Under the pieces are notes generated by a model. It saw nothing but the letters and a program-made list of their open reading frames with translations. It was not told where the DNA came from and did not search any database. A program made the translations under genes and the position numbers. A stretch of DNA of 64,000 nucleotides from Bacteroidota bacterium (GTDB lineage Bacteria > Bacteroidota > Bacteroidia > Chitinophagales > Chitinophagaceae), in assembly GCA_022708055.1 (NCBI GenBank), contig JAKIZK010000001.1:1-64000 (forward strand), in the 5' to 3' direction. This document shows, in pieces, positions 19,770-28,602 of the stretch (position 1 is the first letter of the stretch; every line of letters starts with the position of its first letter).

Positions 19770-19969
19770 ATTCGGTTAAGGTAATAACTTACCTTTTTCC
19801 AGAATGCCAAAAAATAAAGACTTGTATTTTGAAAAGTCATTATTTTTAAGCAATCATTCAGATATTATGGTTTTCAGCCTAATATTGCCAAATGGGAGAC
19901 CCTGCTTCCCAAAAAAACAGGGCGCAAGCGCCGAAAAGCGAAATGAGTAGGCAACCAAAAAAACTGTTT
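19770..19969 (+). ncRNA. Candidate structured 5' leader upstream of a beta-barrel gene
   Basis: The predicted leader contains, in order, a 7-bp hairpin AAGGTAA-TAAC-TTACCTT followed by T residues (about 19778-19799), then near the gene a possible H-type pseudoknot: GGGA (19894-19897) pairing with TCCC, the loop CCCTG pairing with CAGGG after an A7 linker (19911-19921), and a GGCG-CAAG-CGCC hairpin (about 19921-19932). I do not recognise a known riboswitch class. Evidence is pairing by eye only. Confidence 0.35.
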
Positions 19970-20650
19970 ATGAAAAAAATGATCTTCATTTCATCTGTTT
20001 TCTTTTTGCTTTTTAGCACTGCCTCTATTGCGCAAAATGCAAGAATTGGCGTTACGGGTGGTCTCAACTTTTCAAATCTTAGCCGCACTATTGGCGGGAT
20101 AGACAAAGACGGTGATTACAGAATCGGACTTATCGGAGGTATGATGCTTGATGTTCCGCTTTGCAAGAAAAGCCCCATATCTTTTCAGCCCGATTTCAGA
20201 TACACTCAAAAAGGTACTGCTGAAAAACTGCTGACACCAACTGTAAAAAATTATGTGGCTTTGCGCTATGCAGAGCTCGCTACTAACTTTGTTTACAACT
20301 TTAATAACAAAGGCGGTGGTACTTTTTATCTTGGAGCAGGTCCCTATCTAGCACTTCCCTTACCATCTAAAAAAGTAGAAAAAGTTGCAGGCAGCCCTAA
20401 GGTACTTACCGATATCAGCTTTGGAAATTTAGCCGCCAATGATTACAAAGGTGTTGACTATGGTGCCGATTTTGTAATGGGTTATCGTAATAAAGCAGGT
20501 ATTTTTGTAGGCTTAAACTATACGCAAGGCGCAAGAAATCTGGTACCCAATGAAGTATTAGATATCCCGGCTTCTAAAAATGACAAAGTGAAAAATATCG
20601 CTTTTGGAATCAGAGTTGGTTTCTTATTTAAATCAGATTCTAAGAAATAA
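19970..20650 (+). CDS. Outer membrane beta-barrel protein (PorT-like family)
   Basis: 226 aa. Signal peptide MKKMIFISSVFFLLFSTASIAQ, then a barrel of alternating residues typical of the Bacteroidota outer-membrane beta-barrel family: ARIGVTGGLNFSNLSR, RIGLIGGMMLDVPL, FQPDFRYTQKG, YAELATNFVYNF, TFYLGAGPYLALPL and the closing GIRVGFLF. Such ~200-aa eight-stranded barrels sit in the outer membrane and mostly lack known function. The frame continues 26 codons upstream to an ATG at 19892, but those codons overlap the candidate RNA structure and would bury the signal peptide, so 19970 is the start. A strong terminator follows. Confidence 0.86.
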   Translation: MKKMIFISSVFFLLFSTASIAQNARIGVTGGLNFSNLSRTIGGIDKDGDYRIGLIGGMMLDVPLCKKSPISFQPDFRYTQKGTAEKLLTPTVKNYVALRYAELATNFVYNFNNKGGGTFYLGAGPYLALPLPSKKVEKVAGSPKVLTDISFGNLAANDYKGVDYGADFVMGYRNKAGIFVGLNYTQGARNLVPNEVLDIPASKNDKVKNIAFGIRVGFLFKSDSKK

Positions 20651-20669
20651 TTTTAAACTATTCATACGA

Positions 20670-20698
20670 AGCCCTGACGGTTTCGTCGGGGCTTTTTT
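20670..20698 (+). terminator. Rho-independent terminator after the barrel gene
   Basis: A 10-bp stem AGCCCTGACG / CGTCGGGGCT with a GTTT loop, followed by a T run, 19 bp after the stop. The T run overlaps the -33 TTTG of the lysS promoter. Confidence 0.9.
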
Positions 20699-20724
20699 GT
20701 TTACACCCGGTGGCAGTACCTTTG
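20696..20724 (+). promoter_or_regulatory. lysS promoter (TTTG, 17 bp, TACCTTTG)
   Basis: TTTG at 20696-20699 and TACCTTTG at 20717-20724 with 17-bp spacing, 32 bp before the lysS ATG. The -33 element shares bases with the preceding terminator. Confidence 0.6.
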
Positions 20725-20756
20725 CAACTGCAAAAAAAGTAAAGCAACATTAATAC

Positions 20757-22304
20757 ATGAACAATACACATTTATCAGAACAGGAACAACTACGCCGCGA
20801 AAAGCTGGCTGAGCTAATAATGATGGGCATTGAGCCTTATCCCGCACCACTGTATCCTATAAACAGTAATTCAGCAACTATCAAATCAAATTTCAACGAA
20901 GCAAATAAGGAGCAGTTTGCGGATATATGTATTGCAGGCCGTATTATGAGTGTGAGGGATATGGGAAAGGCAAATTTCGCAGTCATTCAAGACAGTCAGG
21001 GTCGCATACAACTTTACATAAAACGAGATGAAATATGCCCGGGGGAAGACAAATCGCTTTACGATATCGTATGGAAAAAATTATTGGATATTGGCGACAT
21101 CATTGGTGTAAAAGGATATGTGTTTACAACAAAAACCGGAGAGACCTCGGTACATGTAAAAGAGCTTACACTACTGAGTAAATCGCTTAGACCATTGCCC
21201 ATTGTAAAAGAAGCAGAAGGGCAAACCTTTGATGCGGTAACCGATCCTGAATTTAAGTACAGGCAACGTTATGCAGATTTAATTATTAATCCCGCCGTAA
21301 AAGAAACATTTGTAAAACGCACCAAACTGATTAGTTCTATACGTGAGTTTTTAGACAAACAAGGCGCACTGGAAGTGGATACACCTGTTTTGCAAAGTAT
21401 TCCCGGTGGTGCTGCTGCCCGACCTTTTGCAACACATCACAATGCATTGGACATTCCATTATATCTGCGTATTGCAAATGAATTGTACTTGAAGCGGCTT
21501 ATTGTTGGCGGGTTCGACTGGGTTTATGAATTCAGCCGCAACTTCAGAAACGAAGGCATGGACCGCACTCACAATCCTGAGTTTACCATTCTTGAATTTT
21601 ACACAGCCTACAAAGATTATTTCTGGATGATGGAAACCACGGAACAACTATTGGAAAAAGCTGCATTGGATGTATGCGGCTCTACCGATGTTTTGCTGGG
21701 CGATAAAACCATTTCTTTCAAAGCTCCTTTTAAACGTATCAGCATTTTTGATGCCATACAAGAACATACGGGTACTGATGTAAGCCGTATGAATGAAGAG
21801 CAGCTTCGCTCGATATGCAAACAATTAAATATACATGTGGACAATACCATGGGCAAAGGCAAATTGATTGATGCCCTCTTTGGTGAAAAATGTGAACATC
21901 ATTATGTGCAACCCACATTCATTATCGATTATCCGGTGGAGATGAGCCCGTTGACAAAAAAGCACCGCGACAAACACGGACTGGTGGAACGTTTTGAACT
22001 GATGATAAACGGAAAGGAAATAGCCAATGCTTATAGTGAACTGAATGATCCTATTGATCAACGTGAACGCTTTGAAGAGCAGGTAAAACTAATGGAACGT
22101 GGTGATGATGAAGCTATGTTTATCGATTACGATTTTCTGCGTGCTTTGGAATATGGAATGCCACCCACTTCGGGCATAGGCATTGGTATCGATAGATTAT
22201 GTATGATGCTTACCAATCAGGTTTCTATTCAGGATGTATTATTGTTTCCACAAATGAGACCGGAAAAAAGAGAGGAAGAAAACACCCCGCAGCCTGAATC
22301 ATAA
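20757..22304 (+). CDS. lysS: Lysyl-tRNA synthetase, class II
   Basis: 515 aa cytoplasmic enzyme that charges tRNA-Lys. N-terminal OB-fold anticodon domain ([29 protein letters not shown]), then the class IIb catalytic core: [33 protein letters not shown] (motif 2 region with [16 protein letters not shown]), and motif 3 [13 protein letters not shown]. Normal length and all motifs present. It has its own promoter after a terminator, so it is probably monocistronic. Confidence 0.97.
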   Translation: MNNTHLSEQEQLRREKLAELIMMGIEPYPAPLYPINSNSATIKSNFNEANKEQFADICIAGRIMSVRDMGKANFAVIQDSQGRIQLYIKRDEICPGEDKSLYDIVWKKLLDIGDIIGVKGYVFTTKTGETSVHVKELTLLSKSLRPLPIVKEAEGQTFDAVTDPEFKYRQRYADLIINPAVKETFVKRTKLISSIREFLDKQGALEVDTPVLQSIPGGAAARPFATHHNALDIPLYLRIANELYLKRLIVGGFDWVYEFSRNFRNEGMDRTHNPEFTILEFYTAYKDYFWMMETTEQLLEKAALDVCGSTDVLLGDKTISFKAPFKRISIFDAIQEHTGTDVSRMNEEQLRSICKQLNIHVDNTMGKGKLIDALFGEKCEHHYVQPTFIIDYPVEMSPLTKKHRDKHGLVERFELMINGKEIANAYSELNDPIDQRERFEEQVKLMERGDDEAMFIDYDFLRALEYGMPPTSGIGIGIDRLCMMLTNQVSIQDVLLFPQMRPEKREEENTPQPES

Positions 22305-22325
22305 TTTCAGAAGCAAAAAAATTTG

Positions 22326-23144
22326 CTACACAAACAAATCGGTGTACAACTGCGCTCCGGGCACTACTGAATATTTTGAAAGATCGGTTATACCTTCTTG
22401 CGCCAGTACCGTTTCATCTAAAAAAAGATTGCCCGTACAGGTAGCAGCAGGCTTTCTTAAGATATAATAGGCAGCGTCGGCTAATATTTCGGGTGTGCGA
22501 CTCATATTGGCCAGCATAGCGCCACCCAGCAAATTGCGAACAGCCGCCGTATCAATTGTAGTACGCGGCCACAGTGCATTTGCCGCAATATTTTCTTTTT
22601 CAAATTCTTTGGCCCAACCTATTGTCATCATACTCATATTATACTTTGTAAGTGTATAAGCCACATGTTTATCAAACCATTTGGGCGCCATATTCACCGG
22701 CGGCGACAACGTAAGGATATGTGCATTTGTTGATTTTTTCAAATGAGGGATACAGGCTTTTGTCATAAAAAAAGTTCCCCGCACATTGATACTATGCATC
22801 AGGTCAAATCTTTTTACTTCTGTTTGCTCGGTTGTAGTAAGTGAAATAGCAGAAGCATTATTGATTAAAATATCAATGCCACCAAATGATTCTACAGTTT
22901 TGTCCACCACATTTTGTATTTGCTCTTCATAGCGAATATCGCATTGTACGGCCAATGCTTTTCCTCCTGCAGCTTCCATTTCGGCGGCAGCAGAAAAAAT
23001 GGTACCTCCCAGTTTTGGATTTTCTTCCACACTTTTTGCAGCAATTACAATATTGGCTCCTTCTGCTGCCAGTTTTAATCCCATGGCCTTGCCAATGCCT
23101 CTTGTACCGCCTGTTATAATAACTGTTTTGTTTTTGAATGACAT
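22326..23144 (-). CDS. Short-chain dehydrogenase/reductase, HSDL2-like
   Basis: 272 aa cytoplasmic oxidoreductase. Rossmann motif TGGTRGIGKAMG at the N-terminus, NNAS after the third strand, and active-site Y-x-x-x-K in YTLTKYNMSM. The stretch LSPPVNMAPKWF before the Tyr and the ENIAANALWPRTTIDTAAV block are typical of the hydroxysteroid-dehydrogenase-like 2 branch. Substrate unknown; a lipid or acyl-CoA derived hydroxy compound is plausible. It lies 59 bp downstream of the aldo/keto reductase on the same strand and is probably its operon partner, giving two NAD(P)H oxidoreductases together. Confidence 0.88.
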   Translation of the reverse strand: MSFKNKTVIITGGTRGIGKAMGLKLAAEGANIVIAAKSVEENPKLGGTIFSAAAEMEAAGGKALAVQCDIRYEEQIQNVVDKTVESFGGIDILINNASAISLTTTEQTEVKRFDLMHSINVRGTFFMTKACIPHLKKSTNAHILTLSPPVNMAPKWFDKHVAYTLTKYNMSMMTIGWAKEFEKENIAANALWPRTTIDTAAVRNLLGGAMLANMSRTPEILADAAYYILRKPAATCTGNLFLDETVLAQEGITDLSKYSVVPGAQLYTDLFV

Positions 23145-23203
23145 AATTTTTGATATTTCTTTTTATTGATTCAATGCTAATTTCCTGCTTTTGTGAAATG
23201 CAA

Positions 23204-24193
23204 TCAATATTCGGGTAAACGTGGCTTTGTTCCTGCAATATCATCAATGCGTTGCAATATTTCCGGATTTAGTTTTTCCAATACTTCCAGTGCTTTTAGA
23301 TTTTCTACTAACTGTTCTTTATGTGTAGCACCCAAAATGGCTGAAGTTACATTTGGGTTTTTAATACACCAGCCAATACAAAGTGCTGCTGTAGAAACAT
23401 TCAATTCTGAAGCCAGCGCCGACAATCCTTTTACTTTATTCAACAATTCGTCTTTCATCCATTGATCTTTGAGCCAGTCAAATCCTTTGAGATCAAAACG
23501 GCTTCCTGCCGGTATGCCTTCATTGTATTTTCCGCTCAACAATCCGCTTGCCAAAGGGCTCCAGATGGTAGTGCCCATACCCACTGTTTTAAAAATCATC
23601 AGGTACTCATTTTCCATCTTATTTCTTTCAAACAAGTTGTATTGCGGCTGCTCTACCTTAGGACCTATCAATCCATATTGGGCCGCTACGCTATGAGCTT
23701 CCATAATTTCAACACCATTCCATTCGCTGGTGCCCCAGTACAAAATTTTTCCCTGCTGTATCAGGTTGTGCATTGTCCACACGGTTTCTTCAATGGGTGT
23801 TCCCTTATCGGGCCTGTGGCAATAATATAAATCCAGATAATCAACCTGCAGTCTTTGTAAGGCTTCATCACAGGCTTCTATCAAATGCTTTCGGCTAAGC
23901 CCCGCCTGGTTAGGTTTGTTTTCTTTTCCCCTGCATCCAAAAAATGCTTTGGAAGAAACAACATAAGAGCTACGTTCCCAGTTTTTCATTTTGAGCACCC
24001 TTCCCATCATTTTTTCACTTTCGCCAAGCGCATATACTTCTGCATTGTCAAAAAAATTAATACCATTATCATAAGCAATGCCCATCAACTCATCGGCAAT
24101 TTTATCATCAATTTGTTTATGAAAACTAACCCAACTGCCAAAAGAAAGAACGCTGAGTTGCAATCCGGTTTTTCCCATTCTTCTGTATTCCAT
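23204..24193 (-). CDS. Aldo/keto reductase, potassium-channel beta-subunit-like
   Basis: 329 aa (alpha/beta)8 barrel NADPH oxidoreductase. Conserved residues are present: DNAEVYALGESE (Asp and Tyr), SSKAF with the Lys, YCHRPDKGTPIEET (His), and the C-terminal coenzyme motif AILGATHKEQLVENL. The RMGKTGLQLSVLSFGSW start and overall layout match the AKR family related to YghZ and the Kv-beta subunit, enzymes reducing aldehydes such as methylglyoxal. Cytoplasmic. Its upstream region contains the hairpin array at 24.3-25.2 kb. Confidence 0.9.
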   Translation of the reverse strand: MEYRRMGKTGLQLSVLSFGSWVSFHKQIDDKIADELMGIAYDNGINFFDNAEVYALGESEKMMGRVLKMKNWERSSYVVSSKAFFGCRGKENKPNQAGLSRKHLIEACDEALQRLQVDYLDLYYCHRPDKGTPIEETVWTMHNLIQQGKILYWGTSEWNGVEIMEAHSVAAQYGLIGPKVEQPQYNLFERNKMENEYLMIFKTVGMGTTIWSPLASGLLSGKYNEGIPAGSRFDLKGFDWLKDQWMKDELLNKVKGLSALASELNVSTAALCIGWCIKNPNVTSAILGATHKEQLVENLKALEVLEKLNPEILQRIDDIAGTKPRLPEY

Positions 24194-24334
24194 AGCTGCT
24201 AATTTATTTCAATAAAAATGATTTTGAGGGAGGATGAAGATAAGAAAGATATAAGTTATGAATATGGATTTTAGTGTTTTGAATTTTGCGTATGCGCAAT
24301 TTGATAGATTAAAAAATCTGTTTAATGTGTAAAG

Positions 24335-25212
24335 CCTCAGAGTGGAGATATTATAACCATGAAAATCCAAAGAAATAATGCCGCCCCGATGGGGCTCTAA
24401 CAAAAAATTAGTTCCGATTGTTTTACCAAAATGCCGCTCCTATAGAGCTGAGGAATAGAAAAACGAAAGGCTTTTAATTAAGCATTACAAATAATTATAA
24501 TTGGTTTGGCAATTGAAATGAAAATACAAGAAATACAATCACAATAAGCCTCAGTGAGGCGACATTTTGGTAGCTGTAGCAAAAATTGATAGAATAAACA
24601 CAAGCCCCAGCGGGGCGACAGTTTGGTGGCAAGAAAAATATTTTCACAATAAACCTCTAAGGAACGACATCATAACCATGATAAACAAAGAAATAATGCC
24701 GCCCCGATGGGGTGCTATCAAAAAATTGGTGCTGATGGTTTTACCAAAATGCCGCTCCTCTGGAGCTGGGGAATAGAAAAACGAAAGGCTTTTAATTAAA
24801 CTTTGCGAATCGTTATCGTTGGTTTGGCAATTGAAATGATGGTACAAGAAATACAATCAAAATAAGCCTCAGAGAGGCGACATTTTGGTAGCTGTAGCAA
24901 AAATTGAAAGATTAAACGCAAGCCCTGGCGGGGCGACAGTTTGGTGGTAAGAAAAATATTTTCACAATAAACCTCTAAGGAACGACATCATAACCATGAT
25001 AAACAAAGAAATAATGCCGCTCCTATGGAGCTGAGGAATAAAGAAAAGAAAGGCTTTTAATTAAGCATTACAAATCATTATAATTGGTTTGGCAATTGAA
25101 ATGAAAATACAAGAAATACAATCACAATAAGCCTCAGAGAGGCGACATTTTGGTAGTAGCTGTAGCAAAAATTGAAAGATTAAACACAAGCCCCAGCGGG
25201 GCGACATTTTAA
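24335..25212. repeat. Three tandem ~318-bp units carrying GC-rich palindromes (REP-like)
   Basis: Units at 24335-24653, 24654-24971 and 24972-25212 share most of their sequence. Each carries up to four short palindromes: GCCCCGATGGGGC type, GCTCCTATAGAGC type, GCCTCAGTGAGGC and GCCCCAGCGGGGC, the last two followed by GACA-TTTTGGTAG or GACAGTTTGGTGG. Unit 3 lacks 53 bp between two copies of AATGCCGC. The region separates the ends of two minus-strand genes and holds no credible coding sequence. The layout resembles REP elements mobilised by REP-associated tyrosine transposases; no such transposase is in the window. Confidence 0.85.
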
Positions 25213-25265
25213 TGAGAAAAGGCATGTGACGATGATGAAGAAATAAAATATTTCCCAGAAATCAT

Positions 25266-25826
25266 TTATTTCGGAAACCCATTTTCCGAAACCTCGAGTG
25301 TGCCCGTAGGATGATGAAAAGTGATGCTGGAAAGATCTTGAGTAGCCGTAAGTCCGATGGTTCCGTTTATTTGTTTGTGCAAGCCATGATAGATGGCTGC
25401 TTTCTCTGTATAAAAAAGTTTGGTACCCTGATCCCACCACAGGTCTTTACATTTCAATGTATCGCCGGCCCGGTTGATAACCAATACACTATCCCACAAA
25501 TACACTTTGTTCAGGTTTTCAAAATATTTTCCCTGCCGGCTGTCGAGCCAGGTTTCTACCTGAGCGCTGTCGTCATAAAAATCGCAGTGCATTGTTTGCG
25601 GAAAGTGTGTATAAACGGTGTCGCCAAATACTCTGTACATCAATGGTGCGGTGAGTTTTGCCTTTACTGTTCCATTCTGGCTTAATAATGCTCTTACATC
25701 GGTTGCTTCTTCACGCATCACCACAGGTTTTGTCCAGTCGTCTACTTCTTTTTTGCTGTTTTCGCAAGAAGCAATAAGCAACATAGTGCTGCAATACAAA
25801 ATGATATTTGAAAAGCGAGTCAGCAT
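25266..25826 (-). CDS. lptC: LPS export ABC transporter periplasmic protein LptC
   Basis: 186 aa. The signal ends in a lipobox (LLIASCEN), as in many Bacteroidota LptC proteins. The rest is the LptC beta-jellyroll: VMREEATDVRALLSQNGTV, KAKLTAPLMYRVFGDT, FPQTMHCDFYDD, and the NRAGDTLKCKDLWWDQGTK block. LptC bridges the inner-membrane LptBFG extractor to periplasmic LptA and passes lipopolysaccharide. It follows an outer-membrane protein gene and coaX on the same strand, an arrangement familiar from this phylum. Confidence 0.86.
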   Translation of the reverse strand: MLTRFSNIILYCSTMLLIASCENSKKEVDDWTKPVVMREEATDVRALLSQNGTVKAKLTAPLMYRVFGDTVYTHFPQTMHCDFYDDSAQVETWLDSRQGKYFENLNKVYLWDSVLVINRAGDTLKCKDLWWDQGTKLFYTEKAAIYHGLHKQINGTIGLTATQDLSSITFHHPTGTLEVSENGFPK

Positions 25827-25860
25827 GAAATTATTTCAGCAAGCAGTAAGCAACAAATGC

Positions 25861-27291
25861 TTAATCATATTTTCTTTTGCCAAACCAAAGGTCGCTGAAA
25901 GAAAAGCCCAGCGAGAAACGGAATAAATTTTCTTTCAACTTGTTACTATCATTCCCCCTTTTCATGTATTCAAATGCCAGGTTGATAATGGTAAACTGAT
26001 TGGGTGCATTGCGGTTTAAAGCAATGGGCAATCCCATGCCAAAACTGGCACCAATGCGATTCATCTTGTTACCTACCTGTATATACTCAGGGCCATAAAA
26101 GAATCCGGCACGATAAGATATCTGACTAAAATAACTTTTTGTAGGAATGGGTGTTATTTGTCCGCCTGCTTTTATTTCCCAATTGGATTTTACTGAATCT
26201 TTTTGTCCGTAAAAACGATAATTGTCCCATTTGTTCATGGTAAAATCAACACCAAACAACCACCCGGCTTCTTTTCTGTCTTTGATCATCACTACCGGTT
26301 TTTGCAATGCAAATCCAAATGTAAAAGAGGCCGGAAGTTTTACTACACCTTTGATATTGGTTTTATCAGAAACGCTGTCGAGCCTTACATCACCCAAAGC
26401 ATCATCAAACGTGTAAGTTTCACGAAGGATATCCTGTGTGGCATTTATATTTTGACCTAAATGTCCGTAAGCACCCAATGAAAGTGAGATTTTTTTAAAA
26501 GTATCTACCGGCATTTTGTACATCAATCCGGCTGTAAAATAAAAATCGTGCAGGTTTGTTCTTGTTTCAAAATTTCCCTGTTGATAGTCGACCGTATCAT
26601 TGATCAATCTTCTGCGTGAGCTGTAATCATTTCTACCAAATAGATAGCCCGCATTGATACCAAAGCTTAATTTTTCTTCCATGTAAGCTTTGCGTTTTTC
26701 CTGCTTGTTAAAAATGTCGAAGCCGCTACCCAATGATACCAAATACAAACCACCATCGCCTGTAAAGGTTGTAGAAGCACTGTCAATAGGTAAGCCGGTA
26801 AGCGGGTCTTTCAATCTTTCATTGCGATATAGATTGTAGCTGATGCGGGATAAAGGTCTCAGTCCAAAACTCAATCCCCAGTTTTTCTTAAGCGGAACGC
26901 CCAGTTGTATGTAAGAGAACAAAGCATTACCTGCTTTAAATTTTTTAACGGGGGTGGTTTGCAGCAGACTTCTGCTTTCCAGATCGATACCCACATCAAA
27001 CAGTGCCCTGCCCGAAATCAGTTTTTTAGATTTTGGTTCTTTCAAACCCTGGAAGTATGCGTATGAGGCCGGGTTATTGAAATTGACAGTAACCGGATCT
27101 CCAAAAGCTGCGCTGATGCCGCCCATTGCCCGGTTGAGATTGTGCGAGGTAGGCGTAAGGTCGCCGATACCAAAACGGGAATAGGGCGAGTTGTCCTGTG
27201 CCGAAGAGGTTAGAAAAACAAAGAAAAATAAAACCGGAAGCGTTGCAGTTGGTAGGTGTAACGCCTTGATTTTCTTAGGGATTGTTGACAT
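25861..27291 (-). CDS. Outer membrane beta-barrel protein, coaX-linked
   Basis: 476 aa. Signal peptide with the hydrophobic LPVLFFFVFLTSSAQ, then DNSPYSRFGIGDLTPTSH, the mark of a large Bacteroidota outer-membrane protein family distantly like FadL-type barrels. Repeated amphipathic strands run to the C-terminal FRFSLGFSFSDLWFG. Function is unknown. Its ATG at 27291 lies inside the last codons of coaX (17-bp overlap), so translation is probably coupled; an ATG at 27303 is also possible. lptC follows 34 bp later. The conserved neighbourhood hints at a link with envelope biogenesis, but that is inference. Confidence 0.82.
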   Translation of the reverse strand: MSTIPKKIKALHLPTATLPVLFFFVFLTSSAQDNSPYSRFGIGDLTPTSHNLNRAMGGISAAFGDPVTVNFNNPASYAYFQGLKEPKSKKLISGRALFDVGIDLESRSLLQTTPVKKFKAGNALFSYIQLGVPLKKNWGLSFGLRPLSRISYNLYRNERLKDPLTGLPIDSASTTFTGDGGLYLVSLGSGFDIFNKQEKRKAYMEEKLSFGINAGYLFGRNDYSSRRRLINDTVDYQQGNFETRTNLHDFYFTAGLMYKMPVDTFKKISLSLGAYGHLGQNINATQDILRETYTFDDALGDVRLDSVSDKTNIKGVVKLPASFTFGFALQKPVVMIKDRKEAGWLFGVDFTMNKWDNYRFYGQKDSVKSNWEIKAGGQITPIPTKSYFSQISYRAGFFYGPEYIQVGNKMNRIGASFGMGLPIALNRNAPNQFTIINLAFEYMKRGNDSNKLKENLFRFSLGFSFSDLWFGKRKYD

Positions 27292-28000
27292 GACTAATTG
27301 CATACAGACCTTTAAATAATAAATCAGGGTCTGCAAATATCTTGCTTTTGAGGTGTGGAGCCAAATACACTATATCGCCCCCGGTTAAGAGGACGTTAAA
27401 GTTGCGAAAACGCTCTCTGTAAGATTGTATGAACCCATCAATTTCATTTGCCATACCCAGCACCACACCTGATGTAATATTGGTTGTCGTATCGTACCCA
27501 ATCAATGGTACATTGGAGGTAGCCTGTACCAATGGTAGCTTGACAGTATAGTGGTTAAGGGATTTTAAACGCATTTCAAGCCCCGGGGAGATGGCGCCAC
27601 CCAAAAACTCGTGATACTTATTTATGAAATTGTAAGTAATGCAAGTGCCCAGTGCTATGATAAGATTGTGATGTGAGGGATAATAATGTACGGCTGCGGC
27701 ACATAGCGCTAGCCGGTCGGCGCCTATAGTTTCCGGCTTGCCAACAGGTGAGGTAAAGGCCAGCTGCGACCGGTGGCTGAGTAAATGAAAGCTAGTATTA
27801 GCAGCCAGTAATTTTTCAATATTGGGGTCGTGTACAATTACAGATGATAAAATAGATTTTTGGGGCTGATGTTTTGAAACTAATGCCTCAATGGACGCTA
27901 TATCATCATCCAGCAGCCATACTTCTTTCAATTCATCTTGATGAAAAAGGGCCGCTTTTTTTCTTGTATTTCCAAAGTCGAGACAGAGGGTGGTAATCAT
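27275..28000 (-). CDS. coaX: Type III pantothenate kinase
   Basis: 241 aa. Phosphorylates pantothenate, the first step of CoA synthesis; type III enzymes need a monovalent cation and belong to the ASKHA fold. Seen: N-terminal LCLDFGNTRKKAALF (phosphate loop), GADRLALCAAA, IALGTCITYNFI, FLGGAISPGLEMRLKSLN and LLTGGDIVYLAPHL, all diagnostic of CoaX. The frame runs 22 codons further upstream, but a TACTTTTG box 5 bases from the ATG at 28000 shows this is the start and that the message is almost leaderless. First gene of the coaX / outer-membrane protein / lptC operon. Confidence 0.94.
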   Translation of the reverse strand: MITTLCLDFGNTRKKAALFHQDELKEVWLLDDDIASIEALVSKHQPQKSILSSVIVHDPNIEKLLAANTSFHLLSHRSQLAFTSPVGKPETIGADRLALCAAAVHYYPSHHNLIIALGTCITYNFINKYHEFLGGAISPGLEMRLKSLNHYTVKLPLVQATSNVPLIGYDTTTNITSGVVLGMANEIDGFIQSYRERFRNFNVLLTGGDIVYLAPHLKSKIFADPDLLFKGLYAISHVNNP

Positions 28001-28005
28001 AAAAG

Positions 28006-28013
28006 CAAAAGTA
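28006..28013 (-). promoter_or_regulatory. -7 promoter box (TACTTTTG) of coaX, near-leaderless
   Basis: TAnnTTTG match ending 5 bases before the coaX ATG. Confidence 0.55.
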
Positions 28014-28322
28014 AAGCTATGTGGATAATATGGGGAGTGTATAGTCCTGTTATAGGTTGACTCCAAAAATATGGATAAGTCAACTTAAAACAGGCCTGCC
28101 CCGACACTTCGGTAAGTAAAAAACAAAGCTCCAACAGGCAGGGAACTCAGTAATTATTTTATATTGACTTCAAAGACAGTTAAGCAGAAGCATATCTTAA
28201 CAGTAAAGAATTTTACAACGACAAAACAGTAAAAAAATTAAAATGATTTATCGTTATACCTTTACTTAGTTCTTGTTTCAAACGTCACTTTTTTACCTTT
28301 ATTACTCATAATTACAAAGTAA

Positions 28323-28562
28323 GTGAGCAATGAAAACGCAATAAAAATATTTGAGCAAAAGCAATTTCGCAAACATGGGAGTGAGGGAAAAGAACTTTGG
28401 TATATTTCAGCTATTGACGTAATTGAAGTTTTAGCGGATAACATTGGCCCACAAGCAGATTGGCGAAAGCTGAAACAACGGCTTAATGAAGAACGAAATG
28501 AAACCGTGACAAATCTTCACGGTTTGAAAATGCTTGCAGAGGCTTCCACCAAAGTCATTTGA
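28323..28562 (+). pseudogene. Truncated BRO-N / DinD-like antirepressor fragment
   Basis: 79 codons from a GTG. The sequence NAIKIFEQKQFRKHGSEGKE, then LWYISAIDVIEVLADN, WRKLKQRLNEERNETVTNLH and GLKMLAE, is the BRO-N DNA-binding domain found at the start of phage antirepressors and DNA-damage-inducible DinD-like proteins. Full proteins run past 250 residues and continue LKMLAEDGKMR; here the match stops after LKMLAE and a stop codon follows six codons later. I see no remainder of the family in the next 40 bp before the CocE gene. A decayed remnant, likely of mobile origin. Confidence 0.68.
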
Positions 28563-28602
28563 AAAAAGTCCAAAAATCAACAGGTAAACAAATCTTAAAT
28601 CT

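Noticed and set aside
19892..19969. Alternative start of the barrel protein at the upstream ATG
   Set aside because: It would place 26 polar residues before a clear signal peptide and run through the candidate RNA structure.
24335..25212. CRISPR array
   Set aside because: The units are ~318 bp with nearly identical interiors and several different palindromes; there are no short direct repeats with unique spacers and no cas genes.
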